A stretch of DNA of 64,000 nucleotides from an uncultured Duncaniella sp. (GTDB taxonomy: Bacteria > Bacteroidota > Bacteroidia > Bacteroidales > Muribaculaceae), in NCBI GenBank assembly GCA_910577255.1, contig CAJTMH010000002.1, forward strand, positions 682,001 to 746,000. Direction: 5' to 3'. The notes under the pieces were generated by a model, which saw only the letters and a program-made list of their open reading frames with translations, searched no databases and was not told where the DNA came from. A program made the position numbers and the translations under genes. Positions 16,461 to 25,180 of the stretch are shown piece by piece (positions within the stretch are counted from its first letter, which is position 1; each line of letters starts with the position of its first letter).

Positions 16461-16784
16461 TCAGTCCTCCACGGTGCGTCTGTTGCGTTTGGGATTGGCC
16501 GGGAACCATCCGCGGGCCACACGTTTTTCCTGCTCGAAGATTTCTCCGATGGTCCAGAACGAGGAGAAAGAGAAGACACCGAGGAGTGATGACCAGAACA
16601 CATCGGCAACCAGGATAGAGGCTCCTATGCCGACGATTCCGAGGAGCAGGAACCACCACCAGCACCCAGTGCCGAAATGATATTCGGCTTTTATGGTAAC
16701 CGGATGAAAAATCCCGATGATGAGGAAAGTGCTTATGCCTATGGCGAGGCCGAGTACATGATATTGCGAGAGAAGTTCGGTCAT
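16461..16784 (-). CDS. DUF4491-family membrane protein
   Basis: A 107-residue protein with about three transmembrane segments. It carries the features I associate with DUF4491: FLIIGIFHPVTIKAEYHFG near the start, a WWWFL segment, and the C-terminal EIFEQEKRVARGWFPANPKR. The function of the family is unknown. It is flanked on the same strand by a secreted protein gene (22 bases upstream) and the proline-rich lipoprotein gene, so these are probably one transcript. Confidence 0.8.
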   Translation of the reverse strand: MTELLSQYHVLGLAIGISTFLIIGIFHPVTIKAEYHFGTGCWWWFLLLGIVGIGASILVADVFWSSLLGVFSFSSFWTIGEIFEQEKRVARGWFPANPKRNRRTVED

Positions 16785-16805
16785 AGTGGTTTGTTTTTGT
16801 TGTGT

Positions 16806-17300
16806 CTATGGATTTTTAAGTGTGATTACAGATGTTATAACGGCCTTAACCTTGTAAGGTGTCACACCTGAAGTGCGTGGCCTCCTGCTCAAATGATAGT
16901 AGAAGGATTTCTGTGAGTCCCACGATTTGAATCTGAGTTGCCGTGTCTCCCCAGCAGGGATTGACTGCCTGATGCGTCGCACACTCTTGTGGAGCTGCCT
17001 GTCGGACATGTCAATGTATGTCAACTCGATTTCAATCTCTGAAATCTCGAGGTCGAGACCATTGGTGAGAAAGATGGTTTCTGTGGATGAGGTGAGAGGT
17101 TTGTCGTAACCGGCAAGGCGCAAGGGCAGGCTGTCGGGCTGACAGATTGTGTCAAACTCCATAGCCGATGTCTCTGTCAATGAGTCTCGTGCCACGGTTT
17201 CGGTTGTGGCGGCTTTAAGCCGTCGTCGCAGAGTGTTGTCGGCCGACATCACCGAAACTCCTGCCGATAATATGAACAAAAGGATTATGAGGCGTGACAT
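16806..17300 (-). CDS. Secreted protein of unknown function
   Basis: A 164-residue protein with a clean signal peptide (about residues 1-20, ending VMSA). The mature part has a polar, Thr-rich stretch, then a beta-rich domain of about 100 residues (LEISEIEIELTYIDMSDRQL, TRQLRFKSWDSQKSFYY) that resembles an immunoglobulin-like fold. I do not recognise a named family. It lies 19 bases downstream of another secreted-protein gene on the same strand and 21 bases upstream of the DUF4491 gene, so it belongs to a small envelope operon. Confidence 0.7.
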   Translation of the reverse strand: MSRLIILLFILSAGVSVMSADNTLRRRLKAATTETVARDSLTETSAMEFDTICQPDSLPLRLAGYDKPLTSSTETIFLTNGLDLEISEIEIELTYIDMSDRQLHKSVRRIRQSIPAGETRQLRFKSWDSQKSFYYHLSRRPRTSGVTPYKVKAVITSVITLKNP

Positions 17301-17319
17301 AGTAGCGGAGAGTGGTGTC

Positions 17320-17919
17320 TTATAGATAACGCGGTTCGAGAGGATGTGCAGGCTCGGGATAGATTCTGACGCATCCCTTTATGTCGCCCGGCGACCGCTC
17401 ATGTTGGCTCACAAGATATCGGTACATATATGGCAGCAGTCTCCACCAGTTGAATTTCAGAAATTTGCCATATCCCTTCACTGTTAGGCGTGAATCTTCA
17501 TCTGTTAGGGTCAGTGTGAATTTCTTGGGGGAAGATAGTGTCGTCCCTTCATCGCGACGGGCCGTGTAGATGCGGGCGTCATATACCCCACGTTTGGAGG
17601 TCGTTACCAGATATCCCATGACTGTTCCCGGCCGCAGGGCCAGATCGGCTCCCTTTACCACTACCATACGGTAGAGTGTCGTGGCTTGTTCCTGTCGATT
17701 TTCCACCCGCTCAATTGCCATGACTGTACCCTCGGGGGTAAATTCCCAAAGTCCCTCCACGGCGTGCAGAGGGAGAGCTTTGAGGCGCGTGCCTACACTG
17801 TCGCGCCGGTAGCCCGGAAGCACCTCCGATTGCGAAGGTATCCGGTCGAGCCGCGATGATGAGGCAGCGACATCGCAGATGGTGAGGAGAAGGAGCAGGA
17901 TGGAGAGAATCAGGCGCAT
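17320..17919 (-). CDS. Secreted protein of unknown function
   Basis: A 199-residue protein with a signal peptide (about residues 1-19). The mature domain contains LHAVEGLWEFTPEGTVMAIER, typical of lipocalin-like or similar small barrels in which GxW opens the first strand. Later come TVMGYLVTTSKRGVYDARIY and a conserved-looking WWRLLPYMYRYLV. I cannot name the family. It is 9 bases from the DUF3078 gene upstream and 19 bases from the secreted-protein gene downstream, so all are probably one operon driven from the promoter at 19394-19425. Confidence 0.7.
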   Translation of the reverse strand: MRLILSILLLLLTICDVAASSSRLDRIPSQSEVLPGYRRDSVGTRLKALPLHAVEGLWEFTPEGTVMAIERVENRQEQATTLYRMVVVKGADLALRPGTVMGYLVTTSKRGVYDARIYTARRDEGTTLSSPKKFTLTLTDEDSRLTVKGYGKFLKFNWWRLLPYMYRYLVSQHERSPGDIKGCVRIYPEPAHPLEPRYL

Positions 17920-17928
17920 GCGGAATTG

Positions 17929-19314
17929 TTAGATTGAGCTGAAGGAGTAGGCAAATCCGAAGGAGAGGATTTCCTTGAGCTGGAATTTATGCCATTCTGA
18001 ATCCTCAGCGCGAGGGGTCGAGGAGTCATAACGCATGTGGACCAGAATCTGAGTGGTGAGGAAACGGTTGATGGCGAATGACAAGGTGTTTTCCCAGTCA
18101 GACTGCACATATTCATAGTCAGTGAAGACAAACAGGCGTGAGCGGAGCGATATGTTGTCACATATCTGCCAGTAGAGTTTACCTTCGCCGCTCGAACCGA
18201 TTTCGCTTACGGTTTTGCGTCCCGGTTTTATGCCGTAGGCCGTCTCGTCCATCCGGTGGTTGATGCAGGTTTTCATGTTCCATGAGAATGGCGAAATAGA
18301 GGCGTCGAATGTGAATGTCTTTTTGGGATTGACAATGTTGTATGTCATACCGACACCGACGTTGAGTTCGCCGGGTGAGAGGAAGGCGGCCTTCAGATCG
18401 TGGGTGTTTGACTTGTAGTTGTTGAGGAACTGTGTTTTGAAGGCCACGTTGGTCGAGTAGTACCAGTGTTTGTTAGCCTTGAAACCGGTGAGCATGTTAA
18501 ACTGGAAAAGGTCCTCCGAAATGCTGTAATTGCGCAGCGAATCGTCGGGCGCGTTGTTCATGCCGAGTTTATATTGCACTGTAGTCTCAAAAAGCCATTT
18601 GGGATGGTAGGCCGGGTTGAGCTTCACGTTGTAGAAGCCGTTGATGAGGACATTGAGGTTATTGTTGCCACCTTGGTACCAGTTGGGTGACACGTATGCT
18701 TGTGAGAACTGCACGGTCCCGCTGAATTTTTTCAGCCAGTGCCGTTTTTCGAACTTCACCTCGAGTTCATGTTTGGGGGCGACGGTAGAGGGAGCCTCTG
18801 CCATGACGATTTTTGCCGTTTCCGGGTCGATTGAGGCTATGAATTTGCGCGGCGGTTCGGGCAGAGTTGCCTCGTTGTATAGCACGGCGTCGGGATTGTT
18901 GACAATGAATGCCTGACGCGCCTGTCGTATGAGCGACGACTGAAAAAGGTTGTCGTTGATCCATCCATACACTTCAGTTTCCTCCACCGGATCTACGGTG
19001 TTGGGATTGATGAGTGATAGTGAGTCCAGGAAATGGAACTTGTCAAACACTACCGGTCGGAAGTAATTGAGCGGCATATAGGTCACATCCTCATACTCAG
19101 GCCAAATATAGAGCTGAGTATCCTCGGCGAGTTCGGGCTCATTGACCGCAGCCGAGTCGCGGGTGGAGGTTATGCTGTAGATTTTTGCTCGGTCGGTCGG
19201 GGTTTCGAACAATCGTGGAGACTTAGGTGTGATTACGCTCTGCGCCAAGCATAGAGCGGCACAGAACACTGACAGTAGTGACAAGAAGAGTGACCTGATA
19301 TTCATAAGCGACAA
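17929..19314 (-). CDS. DUF3078-type outer-membrane protein
   Basis: A 461-residue protein with a signal peptide (about residues 1-24). The C-terminal two thirds form a predicted beta-barrel with the family's marker VSPNWYQGGNNNLNVL near residue 210. Strands such as LNVGVGMTYNIVNPKKTFTF and the final FGFAYSFSSI follow. DUF3078 proteins are outer-membrane proteins of Bacteroidota without a settled function. It is the first gene of an operon with two small secreted proteins, a DUF4491 protein and a proline-rich lipoprotein, so the unit is devoted to the envelope. An exact consensus promoter lies 80 bases upstream. Confidence 0.83.
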   Translation of the reverse strand: MSLMNIRSLFLSLLSVFCAALCLAQSVITPKSPRLFETPTDRAKIYSITSTRDSAAVNEPELAEDTQLYIWPEYEDVTYMPLNYFRPVVFDKFHFLDSLSLINPNTVDPVEETEVYGWINDNLFQSSLIRQARQAFIVNNPDAVLYNEATLPEPPRKFIASIDPETAKIVMAEAPSTVAPKHELEVKFEKRHWLKKFSGTVQFSQAYVSPNWYQGGNNNLNVLINGFYNVKLNPAYHPKWLFETTVQYKLGMNNAPDDSLRNYSISEDLFQFNMLTGFKANKHWYYSTNVAFKTQFLNNYKSNTHDLKAAFLSPGELNVGVGMTYNIVNPKKTFTFDASISPFSWNMKTCINHRMDETAYGIKPGRKTVSEIGSSGEGKLYWQICDNISLRSRLFVFTDYEYVQSDWENTLSFAINRFLTTQILVHMRYDSSTPRAEDSEWHKFQLKEILSFGFAYSFSSI

Positions 19315-19393
19315 TCCTTTTTTTGCTGTGAGATGTGATGTGACTGAATGATTTTTACCTTAATCAGTAGAAGAAACGTGAGGATATCCCACG

Positions 19394-19425
19394 CAAAGTT
19401 AGTCAAAAAAAACAAGTAAATCAAA
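19394..19425 (-). promoter_or_regulatory. Bacteroidota-type promoter for the DUF3078 operon
   Basis: TTTG (19422-19425) and TAACTTTG (19394-19401) on the minus strand are 20 bases apart, an exact match. The leader would be about 75 bases. Confidence 0.75.
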
Positions 19426-19491
19426 TAACGGATTAAATCACGGTAAAAACCAACTTAAAATCATCGGAAAACCAACTGACCGACATGAAAA

Positions 19492-19532
19492 ACACCCCTC
19501 GCGGGTATCGTAAACATACCTGTGAGGGGTGT
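19492..19532 (-). terminator. Intrinsic terminator of the FadL-type gene
   Basis: A long hairpin (ACACCCCTC...GAGGGGTGT outer arms, GGTAT/ATACC inner arms) followed on the minus strand by TTTTT. It starts 27 bases after the stop codon. Confidence 0.85.
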
Positions 19533-19558
19533 AATATGAATTTGCTTTTATTCAGTTA

Positions 19559-21010
19559 TCAGAAGCTGTAGCTGATACCTATGGAGGGGATAAGAGCATG
19601 GAGTTTGTAGTCGGCGGTGAATTTGCCGGTGGGTTCGAAACCGAACTGGTTAACCATGGCTGCGGCTGTGGCGGCTGCCTGCTCGGCACCCATCACCGGA
19701 GTGAGCTGGCCCACGATAGCCTGTGTGAGTTTGCCGGGCATCATGGCTCCGAGGAGGTCGGAGTATTCGCAAGATGCGTTGTCAACGCCAAGGCCGGCGA
19801 CATACATGAAGGCTACGTCGATTGAAAGGCGGGGGATGGGACGGAAGGAGAGACCGATGGTCGGTTCAATTTTTGTCATACCGGGTGTCTCGGGATTGTA
19901 GTAGTTCTTGTCGACAGGTGATGTGTCGACCATAAGGCCGAGGCGAGCGTCGAGGCGGGAAGTAACGGCATACTGCGCACCGAGCGAATAGCACCAGGAG
20001 TTTTTGTAGTTCTTTTCGATGTGCTGGTTGTAGGGGGTGAGCTGCTCGCTCAGGAATTCGATGTCGAGCTGCTTGTAGGCATGCCATCCGGTGAGTCGGG
20101 CGTCAAACGCAAGTGTGAGCTTCTCGACAGGCTTGTATGACACACCTAATCCAAGCACCCACGGACAAGGCATCTCGGCCTTGAAATTGGCTTCGTTGAG
20201 AAGGTCGAGGCTCTCTCCAAGAAGGCCCTGGGCAATGGAGTTGGCATATTTAACGCGGGCATCACCGGCTTTTACCTTCATACCCATCTTTGAACGGTAG
20301 GATGCTCCCACGGTCCATTTGTCGTTGATGTTATACATTGCGCCGACATTGAAGCCAACAACCATGTTTGCCTTGCCGTTGAGATTGACAGAGGCGGGAG
20401 TGGTGTTGCCAAACAGAGGGGTTTCGGCCGGGAGCTGACCGAGTGACTGAAGTGCCTGGATGGTCTTGTCGGTAGTGGCAGCTGTCACGAGGCCTTTGTT
20501 GAGGTCAACTGTTCCCCATGAGATCATGGCTCCGAGGCCGAGGGAGAATTTGGGTGTTATGGCCCAAGCCACGGTGGGTTGTATGGTGAACACCTTGAGG
20601 CTCACGTTCTGGTTGAGCACGGCTCCGGGCCAATTGTCGGTCCAGTTGATTGATGATCCATAGGGGGTATAAAATGACACACCGGCCTTGAGATTGTCGT
20701 AGATTGAGAAGGCTGCATGCACACCGATGGGGGTGGCTACTCCGCAGTCGGTCTCATATTTTTTCCCATCGACAGTAGCTGTGGCTGTGGGCATGATGCC
20801 TGTGATTGAACCGCTCAGGTCAAGGGTCTTGTCCATGTAAGCCATACCGGCGGGGTTAAAGAACATGCTTTCGCCTCCGAGTTTGAGGGCTACGCCTGTG
20901 TGACCCATACCGATTTGCTTGGCTGACAGAGAGTTGATTTGATAGCCTTCGGCATGAATCGTTCCGACGGTGAGCATCGCTGCCACGGCGGAAATAATAA
21001 ATTTCTTCAT
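19559..21010 (-). CDS. FadL/TodX-type outer-membrane transport protein
   Basis: A 483-residue barrel starting at the ATG at 21010 (MKKFIISAVAAMLTVG); the longer frame would cover the promoter. After the signal peptide (about 20 residues) the family pattern is clear: GYQINSLSAKQIGMGHTGVAL, then GESMFFNPAGMAYMD, where the NPAG motif of the N-terminal hatch region is typical. Later strands include TPYGSSINWTDNWPG, and the protein ends in ALIPSIGISYSF with a terminal Phe. Family members move hydrophobic molecules such as fatty acids across the outer membrane; the substrate here is unknown. It is a single-gene unit with its own promoter and terminator. Confidence 0.9.
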   Translation of the reverse strand: MKKFIISAVAAMLTVGTIHAEGYQINSLSAKQIGMGHTGVALKLGGESMFFNPAGMAYMDKTLDLSGSITGIMPTATATVDGKKYETDCGVATPIGVHAAFSIYDNLKAGVSFYTPYGSSINWTDNWPGAVLNQNVSLKVFTIQPTVAWAITPKFSLGLGAMISWGTVDLNKGLVTAATTDKTIQALQSLGQLPAETPLFGNTTPASVNLNGKANMVVGFNVGAMYNINDKWTVGASYRSKMGMKVKAGDARVKYANSIAQGLLGESLDLLNEANFKAEMPCPWVLGLGVSYKPVEKLTLAFDARLTGWHAYKQLDIEFLSEQLTPYNQHIEKNYKNSWCYSLGAQYAVTSRLDARLGLMVDTSPVDKNYYNPETPGMTKIEPTIGLSFRPIPRLSIDVAFMYVAGLGVDNASCEYSDLLGAMMPGKLTQAIVGQLTPVMGAEQAAATAAAMVNQFGFEPTGKFTADYKLHALIPSIGISYSF

Positions 21011-21079
21011 AAATGATTGGTTTAATGAACATAAGGAGGGGTCAGCGTGTGACAGATTCCTCTCTTGTAAAAACGGGGG

Positions 21080-21111
21080 CAAAGGTAGGCGTAACCCCCG
21101 ACATACCCAAA
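21080..21111 (-). promoter_or_regulatory. Bacteroidota-type promoter for the FadL-type gene
   Basis: TTTG (21108-21111) and TACCTTTG (21080-21087) on the minus strand are 20 bases apart, an exact match. The leader is about 65 bases. Confidence 0.75.
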
Positions 21112-21178
21112 CATTTCAACATCTTTTAACTAAAATTTTATCCTAAAACTCTGATTTTTTCGTCAGAAACACTCTTGT

Positions 21179-21895
21179 TTACCTTGTTAACAGGTCGGTA
21201 ATATTGCTGATTATGGTGCTGTTAACCAGTGTATTAGCTTTTATTTGAGGTTTTTCGTCCCATTGCATGCCCTTGAGCCACGCTGTGTGGCATCCGAGAC
21301 TTTGTGCCGGAAGTATATCCTTGTCAAGGCTGTCGCCCACTACAAGAATATCGGTGGCCGGGAGTCCGAGAGCCTTGACTCCGAGATTGAAGATTTCAGG
21401 ATCCGGTTTGCGAACACCTACCACGGCACTCTCTATCACCGTGGGAAAGTATTTAAGAAGTCCGAAGTCGGAAAGCACCGCATTGACATTGCCGTAGAAG
21501 TTCGACACCAATGCCATGGGATAATCCCTTGACAAGACATCAAGTACAGATATGGCTTCGCGGACACACACACGTGCTGAGTCATAGCAGTAACCGGCTA
21601 TTTTAGAGATGTTTTCAGCAGATGCGGCGTTGTTTATGCCGTGGTCCTGAAGCCATGATAGCTCGACGGTGATCTTTTTGGTCATTAACCGATGGAAATT
21701 ATCATCAGGTACGACGATGGGATTGCGCGCGAGATAACGTTCGGCGTAGACGTATGCCTCACGAAAGAGAGTGCGGTCAATCAGCACTCCGGCGGCTTCG
21801 TAACCACGTCGGATTACTTCGCTCCAATGGTCACCACGGCTATCAAGTGTGCCGCCATAGTCAAATATAATCCCTTTTATTCCGGTGTAGTCCAT
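21179..21895 (-). CDS. HAD-family phosphatase, last gene of the lipid-headgroup cluster
   Basis: A 238-residue soluble protein of the HAD superfamily (subfamily IA). Motif I is IIFDYGGTLD (about residues 9-18), where the usual second Asp is Gly, a variant also seen in some true HAD phosphatases. Motif II is MALVSNF, motif III a Lys in GVRKPDPEIFN, and motif IV is ILVVGDSLDKDI. It lies nine bases after a CDP-alcohol phosphotransferase gene, so it is probably the end of the nine-gene operon from 28502. It could remove a phosphate from a lipid headgroup precursor such as inositol phosphate; that is inference. Confidence 0.82.
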   Translation of the reverse strand: MDYTGIKGIIFDYGGTLDSRGDHWSEVIRRGYEAAGVLIDRTLFREAYVYAERYLARNPIVVPDDNFHRLMTKKITVELSWLQDHGINNAASAENISKIAGYCYDSARVCVREAISVLDVLSRDYPMALVSNFYGNVNAVLSDFGLLKYFPTVIESAVVGVRKPDPEIFNLGVKALGLPATDILVVGDSLDKDILPAQSLGCHTAWLKGMQWDEKPQIKANTLVNSTIISNITDLLTR

Positions 21896-21904
21896 GAGAA
21901 ACGG

Positions 21905-22849
21905 TCAGAATTTCCCATCCTTCAACTCGCATGTGAAGTAGCGGCATATAGCCTCGTGGCGTTGTATCATATAGATGAGCAGATTGTTGAGAACGGTGAG
22001 CTCAAATGCGAAATATATCCACGGCTGCCCGATGAAAAGCGATGTGAACAGTGCTATGGTGCGCCAGTTGAATGAGAGGATGTTGGTGTACTTCATCAGC
22101 GGAAGCGACGCCTCGCGGAATGCCTCGCGGAATTCCTTGGATAGGGCATGATGGCCGAAACGCGCCTTGAGTTCTCTACGGAGTGCCTGCATGGCCGGAG
22201 AGGTTGCCTCCTGCTGCCGGGTGTAGCTGAGATAGAAGGCGAGGGTTAGTCTGCGCCAGAAGTGAGATTTCCATGTCACGCCGTTCTCCTGCATCTGGTG
22301 GCGCAGATCAGAGGTGCTCTCGAGCTCGCTGCCCTCTTCTCCTTTGAGGAAATAGAGGTGGAACTGTCGGTAATAATCGGCCATCGCCGCCTGTTTGGCA
22401 TGGCAGATTCCGGTCACAACGGCCCCCGTCCAGATAATCCAGGGATGGGCTGAGAAGAATGGCGAAAATGTGTTTTCTCGCAGGCAGATGGCCACATATA
22501 TGGCTATGAACCAAAAGTCGCCGCTGAGGCCGTCGAGTATTCGGCCGAGGCGTGAATATTGGCGTGTCATCCTGGCAAGCTGACCGTCGGCGCTGTCAAA
22601 AGAGTTGGCCCAAACCAACAGCAGCATACCTATCACATTTATCCATAGTGTAGGATAATAGAAGAGTATGCCGGCTCCCACGCCAAGGAATATGGAAGCG
22701 ATAGTGATAGCGTTGGGCGACACCCCGAACCGCGCAGCCAGACAGGCCCATGCGAATCCAATGGGCCGGTAGAAGGCGAGGTCGATGTGTTCTTCTGTGT
22801 CCATCGACTTCAGCGAGCTGCGGTATTCTTCCTTGAATTTACGGAACAT
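21905..22849 (-). CDS. CDP-alcohol phosphotransferase-like membrane enzyme, variant motif
   Basis: A 314-residue membrane protein of the CDP-alcohol phosphatidyltransferase family, which swaps CMP for an alcohol to make phospholipid headgroups. I start it at the ATG at 22849, whose A is shared with the last base of the upstream PAP2 stop codon (TGATG), showing translational coupling. The signature reads D-x2-D-G-x2-A-R-x8-G-x3-D (FDSADGQLAR...GRILD), but the final catalytic Asp, normally four residues on, is Gly with Asp at the next position (LDGLSGDF). The protein is longer than usual, with a C-terminal extension that also carries membrane segments. The substrate is unknown. Confidence 0.78.
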   Translation of the reverse strand: MFRKFKEEYRSSLKSMDTEEHIDLAFYRPIGFAWACLAARFGVSPNAITIASIFLGVGAGILFYYPTLWINVIGMLLLVWANSFDSADGQLARMTRQYSRLGRILDGLSGDFWFIAIYVAICLRENTFSPFFSAHPWIIWTGAVVTGICHAKQAAMADYYRQFHLYFLKGEEGSELESTSDLRHQMQENGVTWKSHFWRRLTLAFYLSYTRQQEATSPAMQALRRELKARFGHHALSKEFREAFREASLPLMKYTNILSFNWRTIALFTSLFIGQPWIYFAFELTVLNNLLIYMIQRHEAICRYFTCELKDGKF

Positions 22850-23811
22850 CAGCGGGGTGAGGCGGTTGATGAAGTTGCTGAGATATAGTTGGTGTAGCGG
22901 TTGATGAAGCGCGCGAATGAGGGTAGTTTCATAAGCACGTATTCGAAAATCAGGTAACCGATCAGTGTGCATCCTATGCCGGCAAGCACATCTATGATGT
23001 AATGGTGGGATGTGTAGACGGCTGTGAACCATATACCGGCGCAGATTACACCAAAAACAACACGCAGCCACCACTGACATCGGGCGCGCAGTGAGTAGAT
23101 GAACGCGATGAGCATATATGCGGCGTGGAGCGAGGGTAGAGCGGCAAAGACGTTGGAGTTACGTGAATACAGGCCGTGGAATATCCCGAGTCCTGTCATC
23201 TCGTCCCAGCGTCCGAGGCCGGCTACTTCGCCCGGAGTTCCTTGGATGAAGTCAAATCCGTGGGAGGCCACATACCACGGCGGCGCCGCCGGATGGATGT
23301 AATAGAAGGTGAACCCGAGGAGGTTGACAAACAGGAAGACGAGCGCGAAATGAAGGTACACACTGTACTGGCGGTTGAAATAGAGCCACACACCGAACAA
23401 TATAGGCACCGGAACCCAGCAGAGATAGAAAAATCCTGCCATGAAGTCAAGGAACGGAGTGGTGTGGAGGGCGAAAAACTCATTGGGCGTAAGTATGCCT
23501 GCCGAGGCACTCGCAATGCCGAAGAGGCTTTTTTCGCTCTCATATAGTCCGCGTATGTCGACCGGATTGACCTCATAGTTGGGGCAGATGTTCATCCAGT
23601 CATACGATATGCCGAACACCACGAATGGCAACAGGGCCACTATGAGGCGGCGCGTGGATGCCGTGGCAAACAGCATCACGGCCAGAATCAAGGCTATGTA
23701 GATGTGCTCAGGCCGGAATCCTACACACAGAGCCGTGACTATGAGCCAGATGGCCAGAGTGGCGAGTATCACAGTCGTCTCTCGGCGCGAGGGTAATGAG
23801 GTGGCTGTCAT
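22849..23811 (-). CDS. PAP2-superfamily enzyme, probable inositol-phosphoceramide synthase-like
   Basis: A 320-residue protein with about six transmembrane segments. The active site is seen in ALPSLHAAYMLIAF (motif with catalytic His) and YTSHHYIIDVLAG (His with supporting Asp). This pair and the length match the AUR1/sphingomyelin-synthase branch of the PAP2 family, which passes a phospho-headgroup from a glycerolipid to ceramide. In Bacteroides thetaiotaomicron a related protein in an inositol-lipid locus acts as inositol-phosphoceramide synthase (known from that work). The same role here is inferred from the neighbours: two CDP-alcohol phosphotransferases, PgpA and a nucleotidyltransferase. 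It is coupled by one shared base to the next gene. Confidence 0.8.
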   Translation of the reverse strand: MTATSLPSRRETTVILATLAIWLIVTALCVGFRPEHIYIALILAVMLFATASTRRLIVALLPFVVFGISYDWMNICPNYEVNPVDIRGLYESEKSLFGIASASAGILTPNEFFALHTTPFLDFMAGFFYLCWVPVPILFGVWLYFNRQYSVYLHFALVFLFVNLLGFTFYYIHPAAPPWYVASHGFDFIQGTPGEVAGLGRWDEMTGLGIFHGLYSRNSNVFAALPSLHAAYMLIAFIYSLRARCQWWLRVVFGVICAGIWFTAVYTSHHYIIDVLAGIGCTLIGYLIFEYVLMKLPSFARFINRYTNYISATSSTASPR

Positions 23812-23853
23812 TTGGATTGATGATGGTGAATTATGCAGTTGAGTGGTAGGAGG

Positions 23854-24573
23854 TTACTTGCCGGTGAGCTGACGGCGGCAGTGGGCTATGCGGGCGAAGG
23901 CGGTGATGTTGGCGAACACAGCTATCACTGCCATGGCGGCGATGAGGATATAGACTGCAAGGAATGTCGAATCAGGGGCGGAGTAAGTGCCTACGAGCCC
24001 GGTGGCGAGTGCACCGATGCTTGTCACAACCACGCGTTCGGGACGCTGCATGAATCCGACCTTGCAATCGAGGCCCAGGCCTTCGGCGCGGGCGCGCACG
24101 TAGCTCACCATGATTGACCCGACGAGAGCCACGAATGTGATGAGGGCGCCGATTACGTAACCTGTCTGAATGAGATAGTAACTGATGCCGCCGAGAGTGA
24201 AGAGCTCACAGTAACGGTCGAGCACAGAATCATACATGGCTCCGAATGTTGAGGTCATGTTTCCCAGACGGGCCACCTGTCCGTCAAGCATGTCGAATAG
24301 CGAGAAGAGGATGATGACTGCGCCACCGAGGGTGACGAGCGGATAGTTCATCTGTCCACCTTGGGCTGAGTAGCCTGCGTAGACGAATATGACTGCGGCA
24401 GCGATATTGCCCAAAAGCCCGATGGTGGTCACCATGTTTGGGGTGATGCCCATGCGTATCATGAAACGCACAAAGGGATTGATGACGAAATAGATGCCTT
24501 GCTGAAGGCTGTCGCGAAATCGCTTGAACATACTGATTTTCTGTGATGATATTGTTATGTCGTTATTTGCCAT
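23854..24573 (-). CDS. CDP-alcohol phosphatidyltransferase (candidate phosphatidylinositol-phosphate synthase)
   Basis: A 239-residue inner-membrane enzyme with about six transmembrane segments. The complete family signature is present: FDMLDGQVAR, then after eight residues GAMYDSVLD, matching D-x2-D-G-x2-A-R-x8-G-x3-D-x3-D. The start is the ATG at 24573 (MANNDITISS), which overlaps the end of the GtrA gene by 11 bases; an upstream start would add an unlikely tail. In the setting of PgpA and a PAP2 enzyme the best guess is transfer of a phosphatidyl group to inositol phosphate or a similar polyol phosphate. Phosphatidylglycerophosphate synthase is the main alternative. Confidence 0.82.
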   Translation of the reverse strand: MANNDITISSQKISMFKRFRDSLQQGIYFVINPFVRFMIRMGITPNMVTTIGLLGNIAAAVIFVYAGYSAQGGQMNYPLVTLGGAVIILFSLFDMLDGQVARLGNMTSTFGAMYDSVLDRYCELFTLGGISYYLIQTGYVIGALITFVALVGSIMVSYVRARAEGLGLDCKVGFMQRPERVVVTSIGALATGLVGTYSAPDSTFLAVYILIAAMAVIAVFANITAFARIAHCRRQLTGK

Positions 24574-25150
24574 TGTAGGATGACGTTTTTTTTGATTGAG
24601 TCTGTGATTTGCGGGAGAATGTGCGGCCCACAGCGTCGACACATCGGATGGCTACCGGGTCAAAGGCCGTGGGACGGTAGACGAAATTGCGCTGCAGCAC
24701 GAAGTTCCATCCCCAGGACACCACGAGAGAGGCTGCCAGACGTGATGCTGCGAAGATGCCGTCGGGCCGGAAGCCGAGGTTGATTAGCCACTGCCAGTGT
24801 GAGAGCAGTGTGGCGAGTCCGGTGGTGCCGTACATGTTGAGGAGGAGCGATCCGGTCCACACCATGAAGTATTTCACGCTCACTGCCTTCACGCTCTGTC
24901 CTTTGGCATGGAAGGTGAAGCGGTAGTTGATGCAGCAGTTCACTATTCCGCCGGCCACGGCTCCGAGTGCCACCGAGAGGTTTGAACGGTAAAATGTCTC
25001 AAGGCCGGTGAAAACGAACGCGTAGAGCAGCATACTCATTCCCAGGTCGACCCAGGAGGCTACCTGAGATGAGACAGAGGACCGGAGGAAGGTCGACACC
25101 AGTCCGCTGCCGTTGAGAAACTTGTCTTTTAACTTGTAATAGAGTTTCAT
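24563..25150 (-). CDS. GtrA-like membrane protein
   Basis: A 195-residue protein with four hydrophobic segments, as in the GtrA family. Typical features are FLRSSVSSQVASWVDLGMSM near the start, GGIVNCCINYRFTF in the middle and SWGWNFVLQRNFVY at the end. GtrA proteins are thought to help move or flip lipid-linked sugars across the inner membrane. The C-terminus is a basic, Ser/Lys-rich tail. It overlaps the following CDP-alcohol phosphotransferase gene by 11 bases and follows pgpA by 30 bases. In this cluster it may flip a headgroup lipid, which is inference. Confidence 0.85.
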   Translation of the reverse strand: MKLYYKLKDKFLNGSGLVSTFLRSSVSSQVASWVDLGMSMLLYAFVFTGLETFYRSNLSVALGAVAGGIVNCCINYRFTFHAKGQSVKAVSVKYFMVWTGSLLLNMYGTTGLATLLSHWQWLINLGFRPDGIFAASRLAASLVVSWGWNFVLQRNFVYRPTAFDPVAIRCVDAVGRTFSRKSQTQSKKTSSYNGK

Positions 25151-25180
25151 GCTGAGAAGTTAAGGTGGTGTTTTGGCAGG

